Counted from the stretch's first letter, positions 1-9,535 are shown. The stretch is DNA of 64,000 bases from Pseudomonas sp. (GCA_030656145.1 JAUSOF010000067.1:186001-250000); one strand, 5' to 3'. Program-made: numbers and translations. Notes: generated from the sequence alone by a model not told the origin.

Positions 1-19
1 GCTATCAGCGGCCTGCAGG

Positions 20-38
20 CCCGCAAGGATGCGGGTTT
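20..38. terminator. short hairpin near left edge
   Basis: CCCGCA and TGCGGG form a perfect 6-bp stem with the 4-base loop AGGA, followed by TTT on the + strand. It may be the end of a transcription unit lying left of the window. The first 120 bases contain no reading frame I can assign. Confidence 0.25.
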
Positions 39-124
39 GGCGAGTATACCGACTGAATGCTCGGCGGGCGACCGTGGCGCTATGCCTTCAATGCGAGTGA
101 CCCGTGGCCGGTGAAAGTCGAGCA

Positions 125-164
125 CGTTCATCTAACTGTCACATTGTTTTCATAGATTGGTCAC
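125..164 (+). promoter_or_regulatory. tandem Pho box upstream of pstS
   Basis: Four heptamers repeat with an exact 11-bp period: CGTTCAT, CTGTCAC, TTTTCAT and TGGTCAC. This is the architecture of a PhoB operator (direct repeats resembling CTGTCAT, 4-bp AT-rich spacers), here with two adjacent operators. It lies 60 bp before the pstS start codon, so pstS should be activated by PhoB under phosphate limitation. Seen: the repeats. Known: the PhoB consensus. Inferred: binding. Confidence 0.85.
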
Positions 165-223
165 AGGGGCTGCAGATACTTGGGCTCGTTCAATCCAACA
201 CTAAATTCTGCTAGGAGCAAGGC

Positions 224-1192
224 ATGAAACTTAAGCGTTTGATGGCGGCCATGACTTTCGTCGCCGCTGGCGTCGCCACCGCTAATGCGGTCGCCGCTAT
301 CGACCCGGCTCTGCCGACCTATGAAAAAACTTCCGGTGTGTCGGGCAACCTGTCCAGTGTCGGTTCTGACTCGCTGGCCAACCTGATGACTTTGTGGGCA
401 GAAGAGTTCAAAAAGAGCTACCCGAACGTCAACATTCAGATCCAGGCTGCTGGTTCGTCTACAGCGCCACCGGCAATGACTGAAGGCACTGCCACCATGG
501 GCCCGATGAGCCGTGCCATGAAGGACAGCGAAATCCAGTCCTTTGAGCAGAAGTATGGCTACAAGCCGACCGCCGTTCCTGTTGCCATCGATGCCCTGGC
601 GGTATTCGTGCACAAGGACAACCCCATCAAGAGCCTGTCGATCGAACAAGTCGACGCGATCTTCTCCAACACCCGCCTGTGTGGCGGTGCTAGCGACGTC
701 AAAACCTGGGGCGATGTAGGCCTGACCGGTGAGTGGGCCGCCAAGCCGATGCAACTGTTCGGTCGTAACTCGGTGTCGGGTACCTACGGCTACTTCAAGG
801 AAGAAGCCCTGTGTAAAGGCGACTTCAAGGCTAACGTCAACGAGCAGCCAGGTTCGGCTTCCGTGGTGCAGTCGATCTCCAGCACCCTGAATGCCATCGG
901 CTATTCGGGTATTGGCTACAAGACCTCCAGCGTCAAGGCAATCGCGCTGTCCAAGAAAGGCGGCGAAGCCTTTGAAGCTAGCGAAGAAAATGCCCTGGCT
1001 GGTAAGTTCCCACTGGCCCGTTTCTTCTATGTGTATGTCAACAAGGCGCCAAACAAGGCCCTGAGCCCGCTGGACGCTGAGTTCATCAAGCTGGTGCTGT
1101 CCAAGCAAGGCCAGGAAGTAGTGGTCAAGGATGGCTACATCCCGCTGCCGAGCAAAGTGGCTGAGAAAGCCCTGAAAGAACTGGGTCTCTAA
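224..1192 (+). CDS. pstS: phosphate ABC transporter substrate-binding protein PstS
   Basis: This is the periplasmic phosphate-binding protein of the high-affinity PstSCAB importer, 322 residues. An N-terminal signal peptide (about residues 1-24, basic start then an Ala/Val-rich core ending ANAVA) is followed by a type II periplasmic binding fold. The serine/threonine-rich phosphate-contacting segments are visible, for example GSSTAPPAM near residue 75 and [11 protein letters not shown] near 180. The ATG follows an AGGAG-like site at the right distance. A PhoB operator lies directly upstream. A strong hairpin after the gene separates it from pstC, as expected if the binding protein is made in excess over the membrane subunits. 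Confidence 0.95.
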   Translation: MKLKRLMAAMTFVAAGVATANAVAAIDPALPTYEKTSGVSGNLSSVGSDSLANLMTLWAEEFKKSYPNVNIQIQAAGSSTAPPAMTEGTATMGPMSRAMKDSEIQSFEQKYGYKPTAVPVAIDALAVFVHKDNPIKSLSIEQVDAIFSNTRLCGGASDVKTWGDVGLTGEWAAKPMQLFGRNSVSGTYGYFKEEALCKGDFKANVNEQPGSASVVQSISSTLNAIGYSGIGYKTSSVKAIALSKKGGEAFEASEENALAGKFPLARFFYVYVNKAPNKALSPLDAEFIKLVLSKQGQEVVVKDGYIPLPSKVAEKALKELGL

Positions 1193-1233
1193 GTCCCCGG
1201 CTCTACTGGCAGGGACGCCAGGTTTGTAGCCGC

Positions 1234-1270
1234 GCCCGCCTCTCGCACAGAGAGGCGGGCGTTGTTTTGT
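1234..1270 (+). terminator. hairpin between pstS and pstC
   Basis: A perfect 11-bp stem (GCCCGCCTCTC with GAGAGGCGGGC, loop GCACA) is followed by GTTGTTTT. It is a probable intrinsic terminator or partial attenuator that ends or stabilises the pstS message. The next PhoB operator starts immediately after it. Confidence 0.75.
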
Positions 1271-1306
1271 CAGCTCGCTGTAACTTTTCTGTCACATAAC
1301 TTGGCT
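1267..1306 (+). promoter_or_regulatory. tandem Pho box upstream of pstC
   Basis: Four heptamers at 11-bp spacing: TTGTCAG, CTGTAAC, CTGTCAC and CTTGGCT. The core pair CTGTAAC/CTGTCAC is close to the PhoB consensus. The position 68 bp before pstC and just after the pstS hairpin indicates that pstCAB-phoU has its own phosphate-starvation promoter rather than relying only on read-through from pstS. Confidence 0.8.
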
Positions 1307-1373
1307 AGATTATTCAGCCTGTGCCACGAATGAATTTACGGCGCGCTCATGGCCGCGCAGAGATGCTCTTACT

Positions 1374-3659
1374 ATGAATGACCTGGCTCGTGAAACCCTG
1401 ACCGCCTCGCCCAAATCCTTGGGGCTGGACTTTAATACCCCGGCCTTGCAGCGCAAGCGGCGCATCCGTGCGCTAAAAGATCACTTGGCCCGCTGGCTGG
1501 TCTCCATTGGTGGCATGGCGGTGCTTGGCGCCATCATGCTGATCTTCTTCTACCTGGCCTACATCGTTTTCCCGATGTTTCAGGGGGCTGACATCGAGCC
1601 GCGCGAGCCGGTACAGCCGGCCTGGCTGGCCGAGGCTGGCCAGCCGTTATTGCTTACGGTGGAGGAGCAGAATCAGGTCGCCATGCGTCTTGATGCGCGT
1701 GGTCAGGTGCAGTTCTTCGACGCCAAGAGCATGGCTGCGCTAAGCGCTGTGGACCTGCCCCTGCCGGCCGATAGCCAAGTGGTTTCGGTAGGCCTGGATC
1801 AGCCCGGCAGCAATCGCGTTGCCCTTGGCTTGTCCAACGGACAGGTGCTGGTGTTCGAGCATGCCTACCCGATTACTTACCCGGACGATGTAAAAACCAT
1901 CACCCCGCGGGTCAACTACCCGTTCGGTGAAGCCGCGATCAGCCTTGATGAGCAAGGCCGCGCGCTGGATCACGTAGGTGTGAGCCTGAACGGCGGCACC
2001 TTGTTGCTGACCGGCTCGACCGGTACCGATCTGCATGTGCTGAGCCTTGGCCGTGAAGAAAACATGATGACCGGTGAGGTGACCCTCAGCGAGGATCGCA
2101 TCGCCCTGGCGCAGATCGCCGAGCCGATCAAGGCCTTGATCATCGACCCGCGGCATCAGTGGCTGTATGTAATCAACGGCCGCGCTACGGCGGACGTTTT
2201 CAGCTTGCGCACCAAAGAGCTGAATGGCCGCTACAAACTGCTCAGCGATGGCGGCACCGACGTCACCAATGCGACCGGGCTGCTCGGCGGTGTTTCGCTG
2301 ATGATTGGCGACAGCAAGGGCGGTATCCAGCAATGGTTCATGGTTCGCGACGAGGACGACAAGCAGTACCTGAGGTCGATCCGCAGCTTCCAGATGGGCG
2401 ACAGTGCGATCACCCAGATTCTCCCGGAAGAGCGGCGCAAGGGCTTCATGGCCCTGGATGCCAACGGTAATCTGGGTATCTTCCACAGCACCTCACACCG
2501 TACCCTGCTGGTCGAGCCGGTAGCCGCAGGCGCCGCTCTGGCCAGTCTGTCGCCGCGTGCTGACCGTGTGCTGGTCGAGTCGCAAGGGCAGTTGCAGCGC
2601 CTGTTGATCGACAACCCGCACCCGGAAGTGTCCTGGAGTTCGCTGTGGGGCAAGGTCTGGTACGAAAACTACGACGAGGCGGACTATGTCTGGCAGTCGA
2701 CGTCTGCCAGCACTGACAACGAGCCCAAGCTGAGCCTCGCGCCACTGGCATTCGGTACCTTGAAAGCTGCGTTCTACGCCATGTTACTGGCAGCACCGCT
2801 GGCGATTGCTGCCGCTATCTACACCGCGTACTTCATGGCCCCGTCCATGCGCGGCAAGATCAAGCCGGTGATCGAGCTGATGGAGGCGCTGCCGACGGTG
2901 ATCCTCGGTTTCTTCGCCGGTCTGTTCCTCGCGCCCTATGTCGAAGGGCATCTGCCGGGGATATTCAGCCTGCTGATCTTTACCCCGATCGGCATCCTGC
3001 TCGCCGGTTTCGCCTGGAGTCGTCTGCCCGAGTCGATCCGCCTGCGCGTGCCGGATGGCTGGGAAGCGGTGTTGCTGATTCCGGTGATCCTGCTGATCGG
3101 CATCGTCTCGTTGAGCATGAGCGGCCACCTGGAAGTCTGGCTGTTCGATGGCAACATGCGCAGCTGGCTGAGCAACGACTTAGGGATCGCCTTCGATCAG
3201 CGCAACGCCTTGGTGGTCGGCCTGGCCATGGGTTTTGCGGTGATCCCGACGATCTACTCGATTGCTGAAGACGCCGTGTTCAGCGTGCCGAAAAGCCTGA
3301 CCTTCGGTTCCCTGGCACTCGGTGCAACGCCCTGGCAGACCCTGATCGGGGTGGTCATCCTCACCGCCAGTCCGGGTATCTTCTCGGCGGTGATGATCGG
3401 TATGGGCCGCGCGGTCGGTGAAACCATGATCGTGCTGATGGCCACCGGCAACACCGCGATCATGGACATGAACATCTTCGAGGGCCTGCGCACCCTGGCC
3501 GCCAACGTGGCGGTGGAAATGCCCGAGTCGGCGGTGGGCGGTACGCATTACCGGGTGTTGTTCCTGTCGGCGTTGGTGCTGTTGTCCTTCACCTTTGTCA
3601 TGAACACGCTCGCAGAACTGGTGCGCCAGCGTCTGCGCGTCAAGTATGCGTCCCTATAA
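1374..3659 (+). CDS. pstC: phosphate ABC transporter permease PstC, long form
   Basis: This is a membrane subunit of the phosphate importer, 761 residues, more than twice the length of enterobacterial PstC. There is one N-terminal transmembrane helix (about 41-66), then a large extracytoplasmic region (about 70-440), then the typical permease domain with its EAA-type loop (FGSLALGATPW, about residue 645). The inserted region contains repeated short strands of the form GxVxVF, LLLTGSTG and LGIFHS, which suggest a beta-propeller. The start is the ATG at 1374; the Shine-Dalgarno is weak. It pairs with the long PstA downstream. Long forms of this kind are usual in Pseudomonas. Confidence 0.93.
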   Translation: MNDLARETLTASPKSLGLDFNTPALQRKRRIRALKDHLARWLVSIGGMAVLGAIMLIFFYLAYIVFPMFQGADIEPREPVQPAWLAEAGQPLLLTVEEQNQVAMRLDARGQVQFFDAKSMAALSAVDLPLPADSQVVSVGLDQPGSNRVALGLSNGQVLVFEHAYPITYPDDVKTITPRVNYPFGEAAISLDEQGRALDHVGVSLNGGTLLLTGSTGTDLHVLSLGREENMMTGEVTLSEDRIALAQIAEPIKALIIDPRHQWLYVINGRATADVFSLRTKELNGRYKLLSDGGTDVTNATGLLGGVSLMIGDSKGGIQQWFMVRDEDDKQYLRSIRSFQMGDSAITQILPEERRKGFMALDANGNLGIFHSTSHRTLLVEPVAAGAALASLSPRADRVLVESQGQLQRLLIDNPHPEVSWSSLWGKVWYENYDEADYVWQSTSASTDNEPKLSLAPLAFGTLKAAFYAMLLAAPLAIAAAIYTAYFMAPSMRGKIKPVIELMEALPTVILGFFAGLFLAPYVEGHLPGIFSLLIFTPIGILLAGFAWSRLPESIRLRVPDGWEAVLLIPVILLIGIVSLSMSGHLEVWLFDGNMRSWLSNDLGIAFDQRNALVVGLAMGFAVIPTIYSIAEDAVFSVPKSLTFGSLALGATPWQTLIGVVILTASPGIFSAVMIGMGRAVGETMIVLMATGNTAIMDMNIFEGLRTLAANVAVEMPESAVGGTHYRVLFLSALVLLSFTFVMNTLAELVRQRLRVKYASL

Positions 3660-3779
3660 AACATGGCCTGCGCAGCAGGCCCATCCGACAGCCCTTTCCT
3701 TCGGGGAGAGGCTGCTCGCAGGGTGGGTAAGGGCTTCAGCGCACGTTGCGACAAGCGACTTCAGTGAAGGTGTAGCACT

Positions 3780-5450
3780 GTGAAAAAGAATTCCGTTAAA
3801 GCCTGGGTTAAAAGCGGTTCGCCGTGGATCTGGATGAATGCTGGCGCGGTGTCCATCGCCGTGATCATGACCCTCGGTCTACTCGCCGTGATCGCCACCC
3901 GTGGTCTCGCCCACTTCTGGCCAGCCGATATTGTCGAAGTCGAATATTTGGTGCCTGGCCAGGAAGTAAAGGTAATGGCCGGCGAGATCACCAAGATCGA
4001 AGAAATCCCCCGTGCGCGTCTGGCAGCTTCCGGCTTGCCGGTGGTAGCTGAAGGTGGCGAGTTCATGACTCGCGAACTGTTCAAGGTGGGTAACCGCGAT
4101 CTTTACGGCGCTGACTTCACCTGGGTGGTGGGCGAATGGTTGAGCAATCACCGCACCCCGCCAGCCCTCACCGCATTCGAGCGGCGTGAATGGGGCAACC
4201 TCTACGGCTACCTGATCAACGTCAAGGAAAACGGCCAGTTGGTTGCCGAAGGCGAAGCATCCTGGGCTGCCCTGGAGGAGCGTCTGGCGCGAGTCGACGA
4301 GCTGCATGCGCAAGTGGTGCGCCTGGAGAAGAAAGACATCGGCCGGATCAATGCCGGGCTTGAACGCATTCGTCTGCAAACCCGCAAGCTGGAGCTGCAG
4401 GGCAAGCTGGATGCACAGGCCCAGGCTGATCTGGATATGGACCAGGCGCGCTGGGATGCCGAGTACAAGGTGCTGGAAACCCAGTTGGTGGCGCTCTACG
4501 AGGCCTTCAATCGCGACAGCGCCTTGGTGCGAACCGCCGATGGCCGCGAGGTCGAGTTGAGTCTGGGCAAGGTGGTACGGGCCTATCAGCCGAATGCCAT
4601 GTCCGGCCTGGGCAAGCTGAACTTCTACTTCGTCAAGTTGTGGGAGTTCGTCAGCGACGACCCGCGCGAGGCCAACACCGAGGGCGGCGTCTTCCCGGCG
4701 ATCTTCGGCACCGTGATGATGACCCTGATCATGGCCGTGATCGTCACCCCGTTCGGCGTGGTGGCGGCCATTTACCTGCGCGAGTATGCCAAGCAGGGGC
4801 CATTGACCCGGGTGGTCCGTATTGCGGTGAACAACCTGGCCGGCGTGCCGGCAATCGTATACGGCGTGTTCGGTTTGGGCTTCTTCGTTTATGTGCTGGG
4901 TGGTTCGATCGACCAGTTGTTCTTCCCTGAGTCTGCGCCAGCGCCAACTTTCGGTACGCCGGGCTTGTTGTGGGCCTCGCTGACCCTGGCGTTGCTCGCC
5001 TTGCCAGTGGTAATCGTGGCCACCGAAGAAGGCCTGGCACGGATTCCGCGAGCGCTGCGTGAAGGTTCGCTGGCGCTTGGTGCGACCAAGATCGAAACTC
5101 TGTGGCGCGTGGTGCTGCCGATGGCCAGCCCGGCGATGATGACCGGCCTGATTCTCGCCGTGGCGCGTGCCGCCGGCGAAGTGGCGCCGCTGATGCTGGT
5201 GGGCGTGGTCAAGCTGGCGCCGAGTCTGCCGCTGGACGGTAACTACCCGTACCTGCACCTGGACCAGAAGATCATGCACTTGGGCTTTCACATCTACGAC
5301 GTCGGCTTCCAGAGCCCCAACGTCGAGGCCGCGCGGCCGCTGGTCTACGCCACGGCATTGCTGCTGGTGTTGGTGATCGCGATTCTGAACCTCACCGCGG
5401 TGTTCATGCGTAACCGCCTACGTGAGAAGTACAAGGCGCTGGATCATTAA
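3780..5450 (+). CDS. pstA: phosphate ABC transporter permease PstA, long form
   Basis: This is the second permease of the PstSCAB importer, 556 residues versus roughly 300 in E. coli. One transmembrane helix (about 17-37) precedes an extracytoplasmic segment whose residues about 155-250 are rich in Leu/Glu/Lys/Arg heptads and predict a long coiled coil. The permease domain follows (about 290-545) with the EAA loop EGSLALGATKIETLW. Translation starts at GTG 3780, supported by GAAGG nine bases upstream. The extra domains of PstC and PstA are both outside the membrane and may contact each other; that is inference. Confidence 0.93.
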   Translation: MKKNSVKAWVKSGSPWIWMNAGAVSIAVIMTLGLLAVIATRGLAHFWPADIVEVEYLVPGQEVKVMAGEITKIEEIPRARLAASGLPVVAEGGEFMTRELFKVGNRDLYGADFTWVVGEWLSNHRTPPALTAFERREWGNLYGYLINVKENGQLVAEGEASWAALEERLARVDELHAQVVRLEKKDIGRINAGLERIRLQTRKLELQGKLDAQAQADLDMDQARWDAEYKVLETQLVALYEAFNRDSALVRTADGREVELSLGKVVRAYQPNAMSGLGKLNFYFVKLWEFVSDDPREANTEGGVFPAIFGTVMMTLIMAVIVTPFGVVAAIYLREYAKQGPLTRVVRIAVNNLAGVPAIVYGVFGLGFFVYVLGGSIDQLFFPESAPAPTFGTPGLLWASLTLALLALPVVIVATEEGLARIPRALREGSLALGATKIETLWRVVLPMASPAMMTGLILAVARAAGEVAPLMLVGVVKLAPSLPLDGNYPYLHLDQKIMHLGFHIYDVGFQSPNVEAARPLVYATALLLVLVIAILNLTAVFMRNRLREKYKALDH

Positions 5451-5515
5451 AGTATTTTGTCCTCTGCCTGTCCGGCGGGGGACGATCAACGAATTGTTAG
5501 CGTAGGGAGCATCCC

Positions 5516-6349
5516 ATGCAGCACCAAACACCCACACACGGTATCGACATCACGGCCCTGGGCCGGGAAAAGCAGAGCCTCAACATTGCCGGGGAAACCG
5601 TGGCGATTCAGGTGCCGGGTCTGAACCTGTACTACGGCGAAAAGCAGGCGCTGTTCGACGTCAAGCTGAACATCCCCAAGCAGCGCGTCACCGCGTTTAT
5701 CGGCCCGTCCGGTTGCGGCAAGTCGACCCTGTTGCGCACCTTCAACCGGATGAACGATCTGGTAGACGGTTGCCGCGTCGAGGGTGAAATCAACCTCGAC
5801 GGGAGCAACATCTACCGCAAGGGTGAAGACGTTGCCGAGTTGCGTCGTCGCGTTGGCATGGTGTTCCAGAAGCCCAACCCGTTCCCCAAGAGCATCTACG
5901 AGAACGTGGTGTACGGCCTGCGCATCCAGGGCATCAACCAGAAACGCGTGCTCGACGAAGCAGTCGAGTGGGGCCTGAAAAGCGCCGCCCTGTGGGACGA
6001 GGTCAAAGACCGCCTGCATGAGTCGGCCCTTGGCCTGTCCGGTGGTCAGCAGCAGCGTCTGGTGATCGCGCGTACCGTAGCGGTCCAGCCGGAAGTGTTG
6101 CTGCTCGACGAACCCTGCTCGGCGTTGGACCCGATCTCCACCCTCAAGGTTGAAGAGCTGATCTACGAACTGAAATCCAAGTACACCATCGTCATCGTTA
6201 CCCACAACATGCAGCAAGCGGCGCGGGTGTCGGATTACACCGCCTTCATGTACATGGGCAAACTGATCGAGTTCGGTGATACCGATACGCTGTTCACCAA
6301 CCCGGAGATGAAGCAGACGGAAGACTACATCACCGGCCGCTACGGCTAA
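5516..6349 (+). CDS. pstB: phosphate ABC transporter ATP-binding protein PstB
   Basis: This is the cytoplasmic ATPase that powers PstSCAB, 277 residues. It shows Walker [10 protein letters not shown] (about 63-71), the ABC signature LSGGQQQR and Walker [12 protein letters not shown], then the switch histidine in [10 protein letters not shown]. It follows pstA by 65 bp with an AGGGAG ribosome site. Together with PhoU it also takes part in signalling phosphate sufficiency to PhoR. Confidence 0.97.
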   Translation: MQHQTPTHGIDITALGREKQSLNIAGETVAIQVPGLNLYYGEKQALFDVKLNIPKQRVTAFIGPSGCGKSTLLRTFNRMNDLVDGCRVEGEINLDGSNIYRKGEDVAELRRRVGMVFQKPNPFPKSIYENVVYGLRIQGINQKRVLDEAVEWGLKSAALWDEVKDRLHESALGLSGGQQQRLVIARTVAVQPEVLLLDEPCSALDPISTLKVEELIYELKSKYTIVIVTHNMQQAARVSDYTAFMYMGKLIEFGDTDTLFTNPEMKQTEDYITGRYG

Positions 6350-6378
6350 GGCCATGGCAAATACTCCCTGGCTTTGTC

Positions 6379-6419
6379 GGGCGCGCTTGCCGTACTACTC
6401 GTACTGTCAGCGCGCGCCC
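6379..6419. repeat. palindromic element between pstB and phoU
   Basis: GGGCGCGC and GCGCGCCC form an 8-bp outer stem, and the inner CGTAC/GTAC segments can pair within the loop. It looks like a REP-type intergenic palindrome. It has no U-tract and is more likely an mRNA-stability element than a terminator. Confidence 0.45.
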
Positions 6420-6540
6420 TTCGCGCCAGAGAGCATTTTCCAAGGGCCTTAGTGCTGAACTCAACGTGTAGGGTGTGCGGGGCCGCCTAGGCCGTGCGCA
6501 CCAGGGCCACCCAAGCCGGCAGCTTTCGCGGAGCGAACCA

Positions 6541-7272
6541 ATGATCAACAAAGAAAACCTCACCCAGCACATCTCTCAGCAGTTCAATACCGAGCTTGAG
6601 GGTGTGCGCAGCCATCTGCTGGCCATGGGCGGGCTGGTCGAGAAGCAGGTCAACGACGCGGTCACCGCGTTGATTGACGCCGACTCGGGCCTGGCTCAGC
6701 AAGTGCGCGAGATCGACGACCAGATCAACCAGATGGAGCGCAACATCGACGAGGAGTGCGTGCGCATCCTCGCCCGCCGTCAGCCGGCGGCCTCCGACCT
6801 GCGTCTGATCATCAGCATCTCCAAGTCGGTGATCGACCTCGAGCGTATCGGCGATGAAGCGACCAAGATCGCCAAGCGCGCCATCTTGTTGTGTGAAGAA
6901 GGCGAAGCGCCGCGCGGCTATGTGGAAGTGCGGCACATCGGCGACCAGGTACGCAGGATGGTGCAGGAGGCGCTGGACGCCTTCGCCCGTTTCGATGCCG
7001 ACCTGGCGCTGTCTGTGGCGCAGTACGACAAGACCATCGACCGCGAATACAAAACCGCCCTGCGCGAGTTGGTCACCTACATGATGGAAGACCCACGCTC
7101 GATCTCGCGGGTGCTCAACATCATCTGGGCCCTGCGCTCGCTGGAGCGGATCGGCGACCACGCGCGCAATATCGCTGAGCTGGTGATTTACCTGGTGCGC
7201 GGTACCGACGTCAAACACATGGGCCTGACCCGCATGAAGGAAGAAGTTGAAGGCATCAAAAAAGACAGTTGA
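6541..7272 (+). CDS. phoU: phosphate signalling protein PhoU
   Basis: This is the negative regulator that links the Pst transporter to the PhoR kinase, 243 residues. It contains two PhoU repeats of three helices each, with the acidic metal-binding motifs visible in both (for example VIDLERIGDEATKIA near residue 100 and LRSLERIGDHARNIAE near 205). The ATG at 6541, preceded by GCGGAGCG, was chosen over an upstream in-frame ATG because the MINKEN start matches the family. It is the last gene of the pstCAB-phoU unit and is followed by a 13-bp perfect hairpin. Confidence 0.96.
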   Translation: MINKENLTQHISQQFNTELEGVRSHLLAMGGLVEKQVNDAVTALIDADSGLAQQVREIDDQINQMERNIDEECVRILARRQPAASDLRLIISISKSVIDLERIGDEATKIAKRAILLCEEGEAPRGYVEVRHIGDQVRRMVQEALDAFARFDADLALSVAQYDKTIDREYKTALRELVTYMMEDPRSISRVLNIIWALRSLERIGDHARNIAELVIYLVRGTDVKHMGLTRMKEEVEGIKKDS

Positions 7273-7334
7273 GTGCCGCGCTCGTGGGCTGAATGCAGCA
7301 GGGCTGCCTGCGCCCTTGGGCGGTAAGGCTGATC

Positions 7335-7375
7335 GGCTAACCCTAAAACGGCCAATAGCCACTTTAGGGTTAGCC
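7335..7375. terminator. 13-bp perfect inverted repeat after phoU
   Basis: Thirteen bases (GGCTAACCCTAAA) repeat as their exact reverse complement with a 15-base loop. The loop contains a second small pairing (GGC/GCC). There is only a short TTT after it. It probably ends the pst-phoU message, but being within 55 bp of the next start codon it could also be a binding site. Confidence 0.5.
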
Positions 7376-7425
7376 TTTGGCCAGTTGTCGCGCTTATGCT
7401 TGGGCCATTCGAACAGGAGTGGCCG

Positions 7426-8343
7426 ATGAGTAAAGTCAGCGTATTGGTGGTGGACGACGCCACCTTTATTCGGGATCTGGTAAAGAAAGGTTTGCGCGAC
7501 CATTTCCCCGGTGTACAGATCGTCGAAGCCATCAATGGGCGCAAGGCTCAGCAGTTGCTCGGCCGGCAAAGCGTCGACCTGATCCTCTGTGATTGGGAAA
7601 TGCCCGAGATGACGGGACTCGAATTGCTCAGTTGGTGCCGCGAGCAAGACAACCTGAAAACCGTACCGTTCATCATGGTCACCAGCCGTGGTGACAAGGA
7701 CAACGTGGTCCAGGCGATTCAGGCCGGCGTTTCCGACTTCATCGGCAAGCCATTTTCCAACGAACAGTTGGTGACCAAGGTCAAAAAGGCCCTGAGTCGC
7801 GCCGGCAAGCTGCAAACCCTGATGGCCAGCGCACCGCCGAAAATGCTCAGCAGCGGCGGCTTCGCCAATGACTCTCTGGCTGCGCTGACCGGTGGTCAGG
7901 CTCAGGTGATCAAGCCAACTGCTGCTCCGGCAGATGCCGCGGCGCCGCGCCCGGTAGTCCAAGCCACGCCAGCGGCCTCGGCCAAGTCGGCGGGGCAGGC
8001 GCCGGGTGGCCGTGGCCAGGGCCAGTTGCGCCTGCCAGGCGGCACCATGAACTGCGTGATCAAGGCGCTTAGCCTTAAAGATGCGCAACTGGTGGTCAAG
8101 CGTGCCGAACTGCTGCCGCAAGTGCTGGAGAGTGCGGTGCTCGACCTTGAGCAGGGTGAAGGCGGTGAGGTGGCACGACTCAATGGCTACCTGCATGCGG
8201 TGGCGGCGCTGGAGCCCAAGCCGGACAGCGAATGGCTGGTGCTGACGTTCAAGTTCGTTGACCGCGACCCGCAGAAACTCGACTACCTGTCGCGCCTGAT
8301 CGCCCGCGGGACGACGCAGAAACACTTCGTCCCCGGCGCCTGA
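7426..8343 (+). CDS. response regulator with C-terminal PilZ-like output domain
   Basis: This is a 305-residue protein. Residues about 1-125 form a receiver domain: acidic pair DD near residue 11, phospho-acceptor Asp in CDWEMPEMTG (near 58), Ser/Thr of the switch in VTSRGD and Lys in GKPF. An Ala/Pro-rich linker (about 150-195) leads to a C-terminal region (about 200-305) beginning RGQGQLRLPGG that has the look of a PilZ-like domain; this second assignment is tentative. The ATG at 7426 has a clear AGGAG site. No kinase gene is adjacent, so its partner is not shown here. The equivalent gene follows phoU in P. aeruginosa. Confidence 0.82.
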   Translation: MSKVSVLVVDDATFIRDLVKKGLRDHFPGVQIVEAINGRKAQQLLGRQSVDLILCDWEMPEMTGLELLSWCREQDNLKTVPFIMVTSRGDKDNVVQAIQAGVSDFIGKPFSNEQLVTKVKKALSRAGKLQTLMASAPPKMLSSGGFANDSLAALTGGQAQVIKPTAAPADAAAPRPVVQATPAASAKSAGQAPGGRGQGQLRLPGGTMNCVIKALSLKDAQLVVKRAELLPQVLESAVLDLEQGEGGEVARLNGYLHAVAALEPKPDSEWLVLTFKFVDRDPQKLDYLSRLIARGTTQKHFVPGA

Positions 8344-8533
8344 TCAACCGCCCAGGCGTGCATGGCTACCCGCCCGTTGCGTAGGGTGGCCTCGGCGCGC
8401 AGCGACAGCCCGCCGGTCTGCGTGGGCGCCGTGACCAATGCGTCAGATCACATTCCGTTGCCCTGGCGCTCGCATGCATGCAGCCGCACTGCTAGTCTCA
8501 GCGCTCTGGAGAGCCACCGCAGTTTGTGAGCCT

Positions 8534-9430
8534 ATGCCTTTTCGCCTGACAGTTTTTTGCGCCCTGCTGCTGGTTGCCAGCCAGGCTGCTGCCTTGACCA
8601 TCTACAAGTACACCGATGCCAACGGTGTGGTTACCTATACCGATCAAGCGACCGCAGGTGCGCAGGTATTCGTCTTTCGCGACCGCATGGTCGAGCGCCT
8701 GGATAATCAGGTGAAGCTGGAAACTCAAAAGCACGCTGCCGGTGACACCCTGTTGGTACGCAACGACCTGTATGCGCCGGTGCAGATCGAGTTGACGCTG
8801 GAACAGGTCGACAACGCCATCGGCGTTCCGAGTAAACCCATTACGTGGGTGCTACCGCCGCGCAGCAAGATCCGCCTCGCCACCCTGACCGCACGCGATG
8901 CCAGCAAGCCGCTGCGCTACACGCCGAAACTGCGTTACGCCATGGGCGACCCGCGCCTGTTGCCGACGCAGCAGAGCTATCCGCTACCCTGGCGCGGCGG
9001 CCCGTTCCGTCTGACCCAGGGCGCCAATGGCCAGTACAGCCACTTCACCCCCAAGGGCCGTTATGCCATGGACATCGCCATGCCCGAGGGCACGCCGATA
9101 GTCGCGGCGCGCGGCGGCATGGTGGTCAAGACCGAGAACCAGCAAAGTGGACGGGGCACCAACCCCTCCGGCAACTATGTGCGCATCCTGCATGACGACG
9201 GCACCATGGGCGTCTACCTGCACCTGATGCAGGGTTCGGTCAGCGTGCGCGAAGGCCAGCGCATCAACAGCGGCAGCCCCATCGCCCGCTCCGGCAACAC
9301 CGGCAACAGCACCGGCCCGCACCTGCACTTCGTGGTGCAGCGCAACGTCGGCCTGGCGCTGGAGTCCATCCCCTTCGACTTTGCCCAGCCGGTTAACAGC
9401 CTGCCGAACTTTGCCGTGGGTGGCGAGTAA
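8534..9430 (+). CDS. secreted M23 family metallopeptidase (DUF4124 plus LytM domain)
   Basis: This is an envelope protein of 298 residues. A signal peptide (about 1-20, ending SQAAA) is followed by a DUF4124-like segment (IYKYTDANGVVTYTD) and a C-terminal M23 domain from about residue 160. The zinc-site motifs are present: HFTPKGRYAMDIAMPEGTP (H and D ligands) and GPHLHF. Such enzymes cut peptidoglycan peptides or regulate amidases. The start at 8534 was chosen because it gives a proper signal peptide; an upstream in-frame ATG gives a poor one. It marks the left border of the ectoine cluster. Confidence 0.88.
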   Translation: MPFRLTVFCALLLVASQAAALTIYKYTDANGVVTYTDQATAGAQVFVFRDRMVERLDNQVKLETQKHAAGDTLLVRNDLYAPVQIELTLEQVDNAIGVPSKPITWVLPPRSKIRLATLTARDASKPLRYTPKLRYAMGDPRLLPTQQSYPLPWRGGPFRLTQGANGQYSHFTPKGRYAMDIAMPEGTPIVAARGGMVVKTENQQSGRGTNPSGNYVRILHDDGTMGVYLHLMQGSVSVREGQRINSGSPIARSGNTGNSTGPHLHFVVQRNVGLALESIPFDFAQPVNSLPNFAVGGE

Positions 9431-9489
9431 GCAGGTTTAGGTTGGACACGCTGGCGGATTGCCCGCGGCTTCGCGGCTGAAGCCCCTCC

Positions 9490-9535
9490 GTAGGATGGTG
9501 CGGGCGGCGATCCGATGAGCGCAGCGATACCCATC
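9490..9535 (+). repeat. dispersed intergenic repeat, copy 1
   Basis: It begins GTAGGATGG and ends GAGCGCAGCGATACCCATC, the two conserved ends of a palindromic family present five times in this window. The middle is divergent. It lies exactly between the M23 peptidase and the ectoine cluster. The rest of 9431-9611 shows nothing else. Confidence 0.65.

Noticed and set aside
1..131. Start of a minus-strand gene at the left edge
   Set aside because: A short frame is open but has no recognisable product and would place its start codon inside the Pho box.
5451..5515. Terminator between pstA and pstB
   Set aside because: Only a 4-bp GTCC/GGAC pairing is seen, without a U-tract; the genes are probably one transcript.
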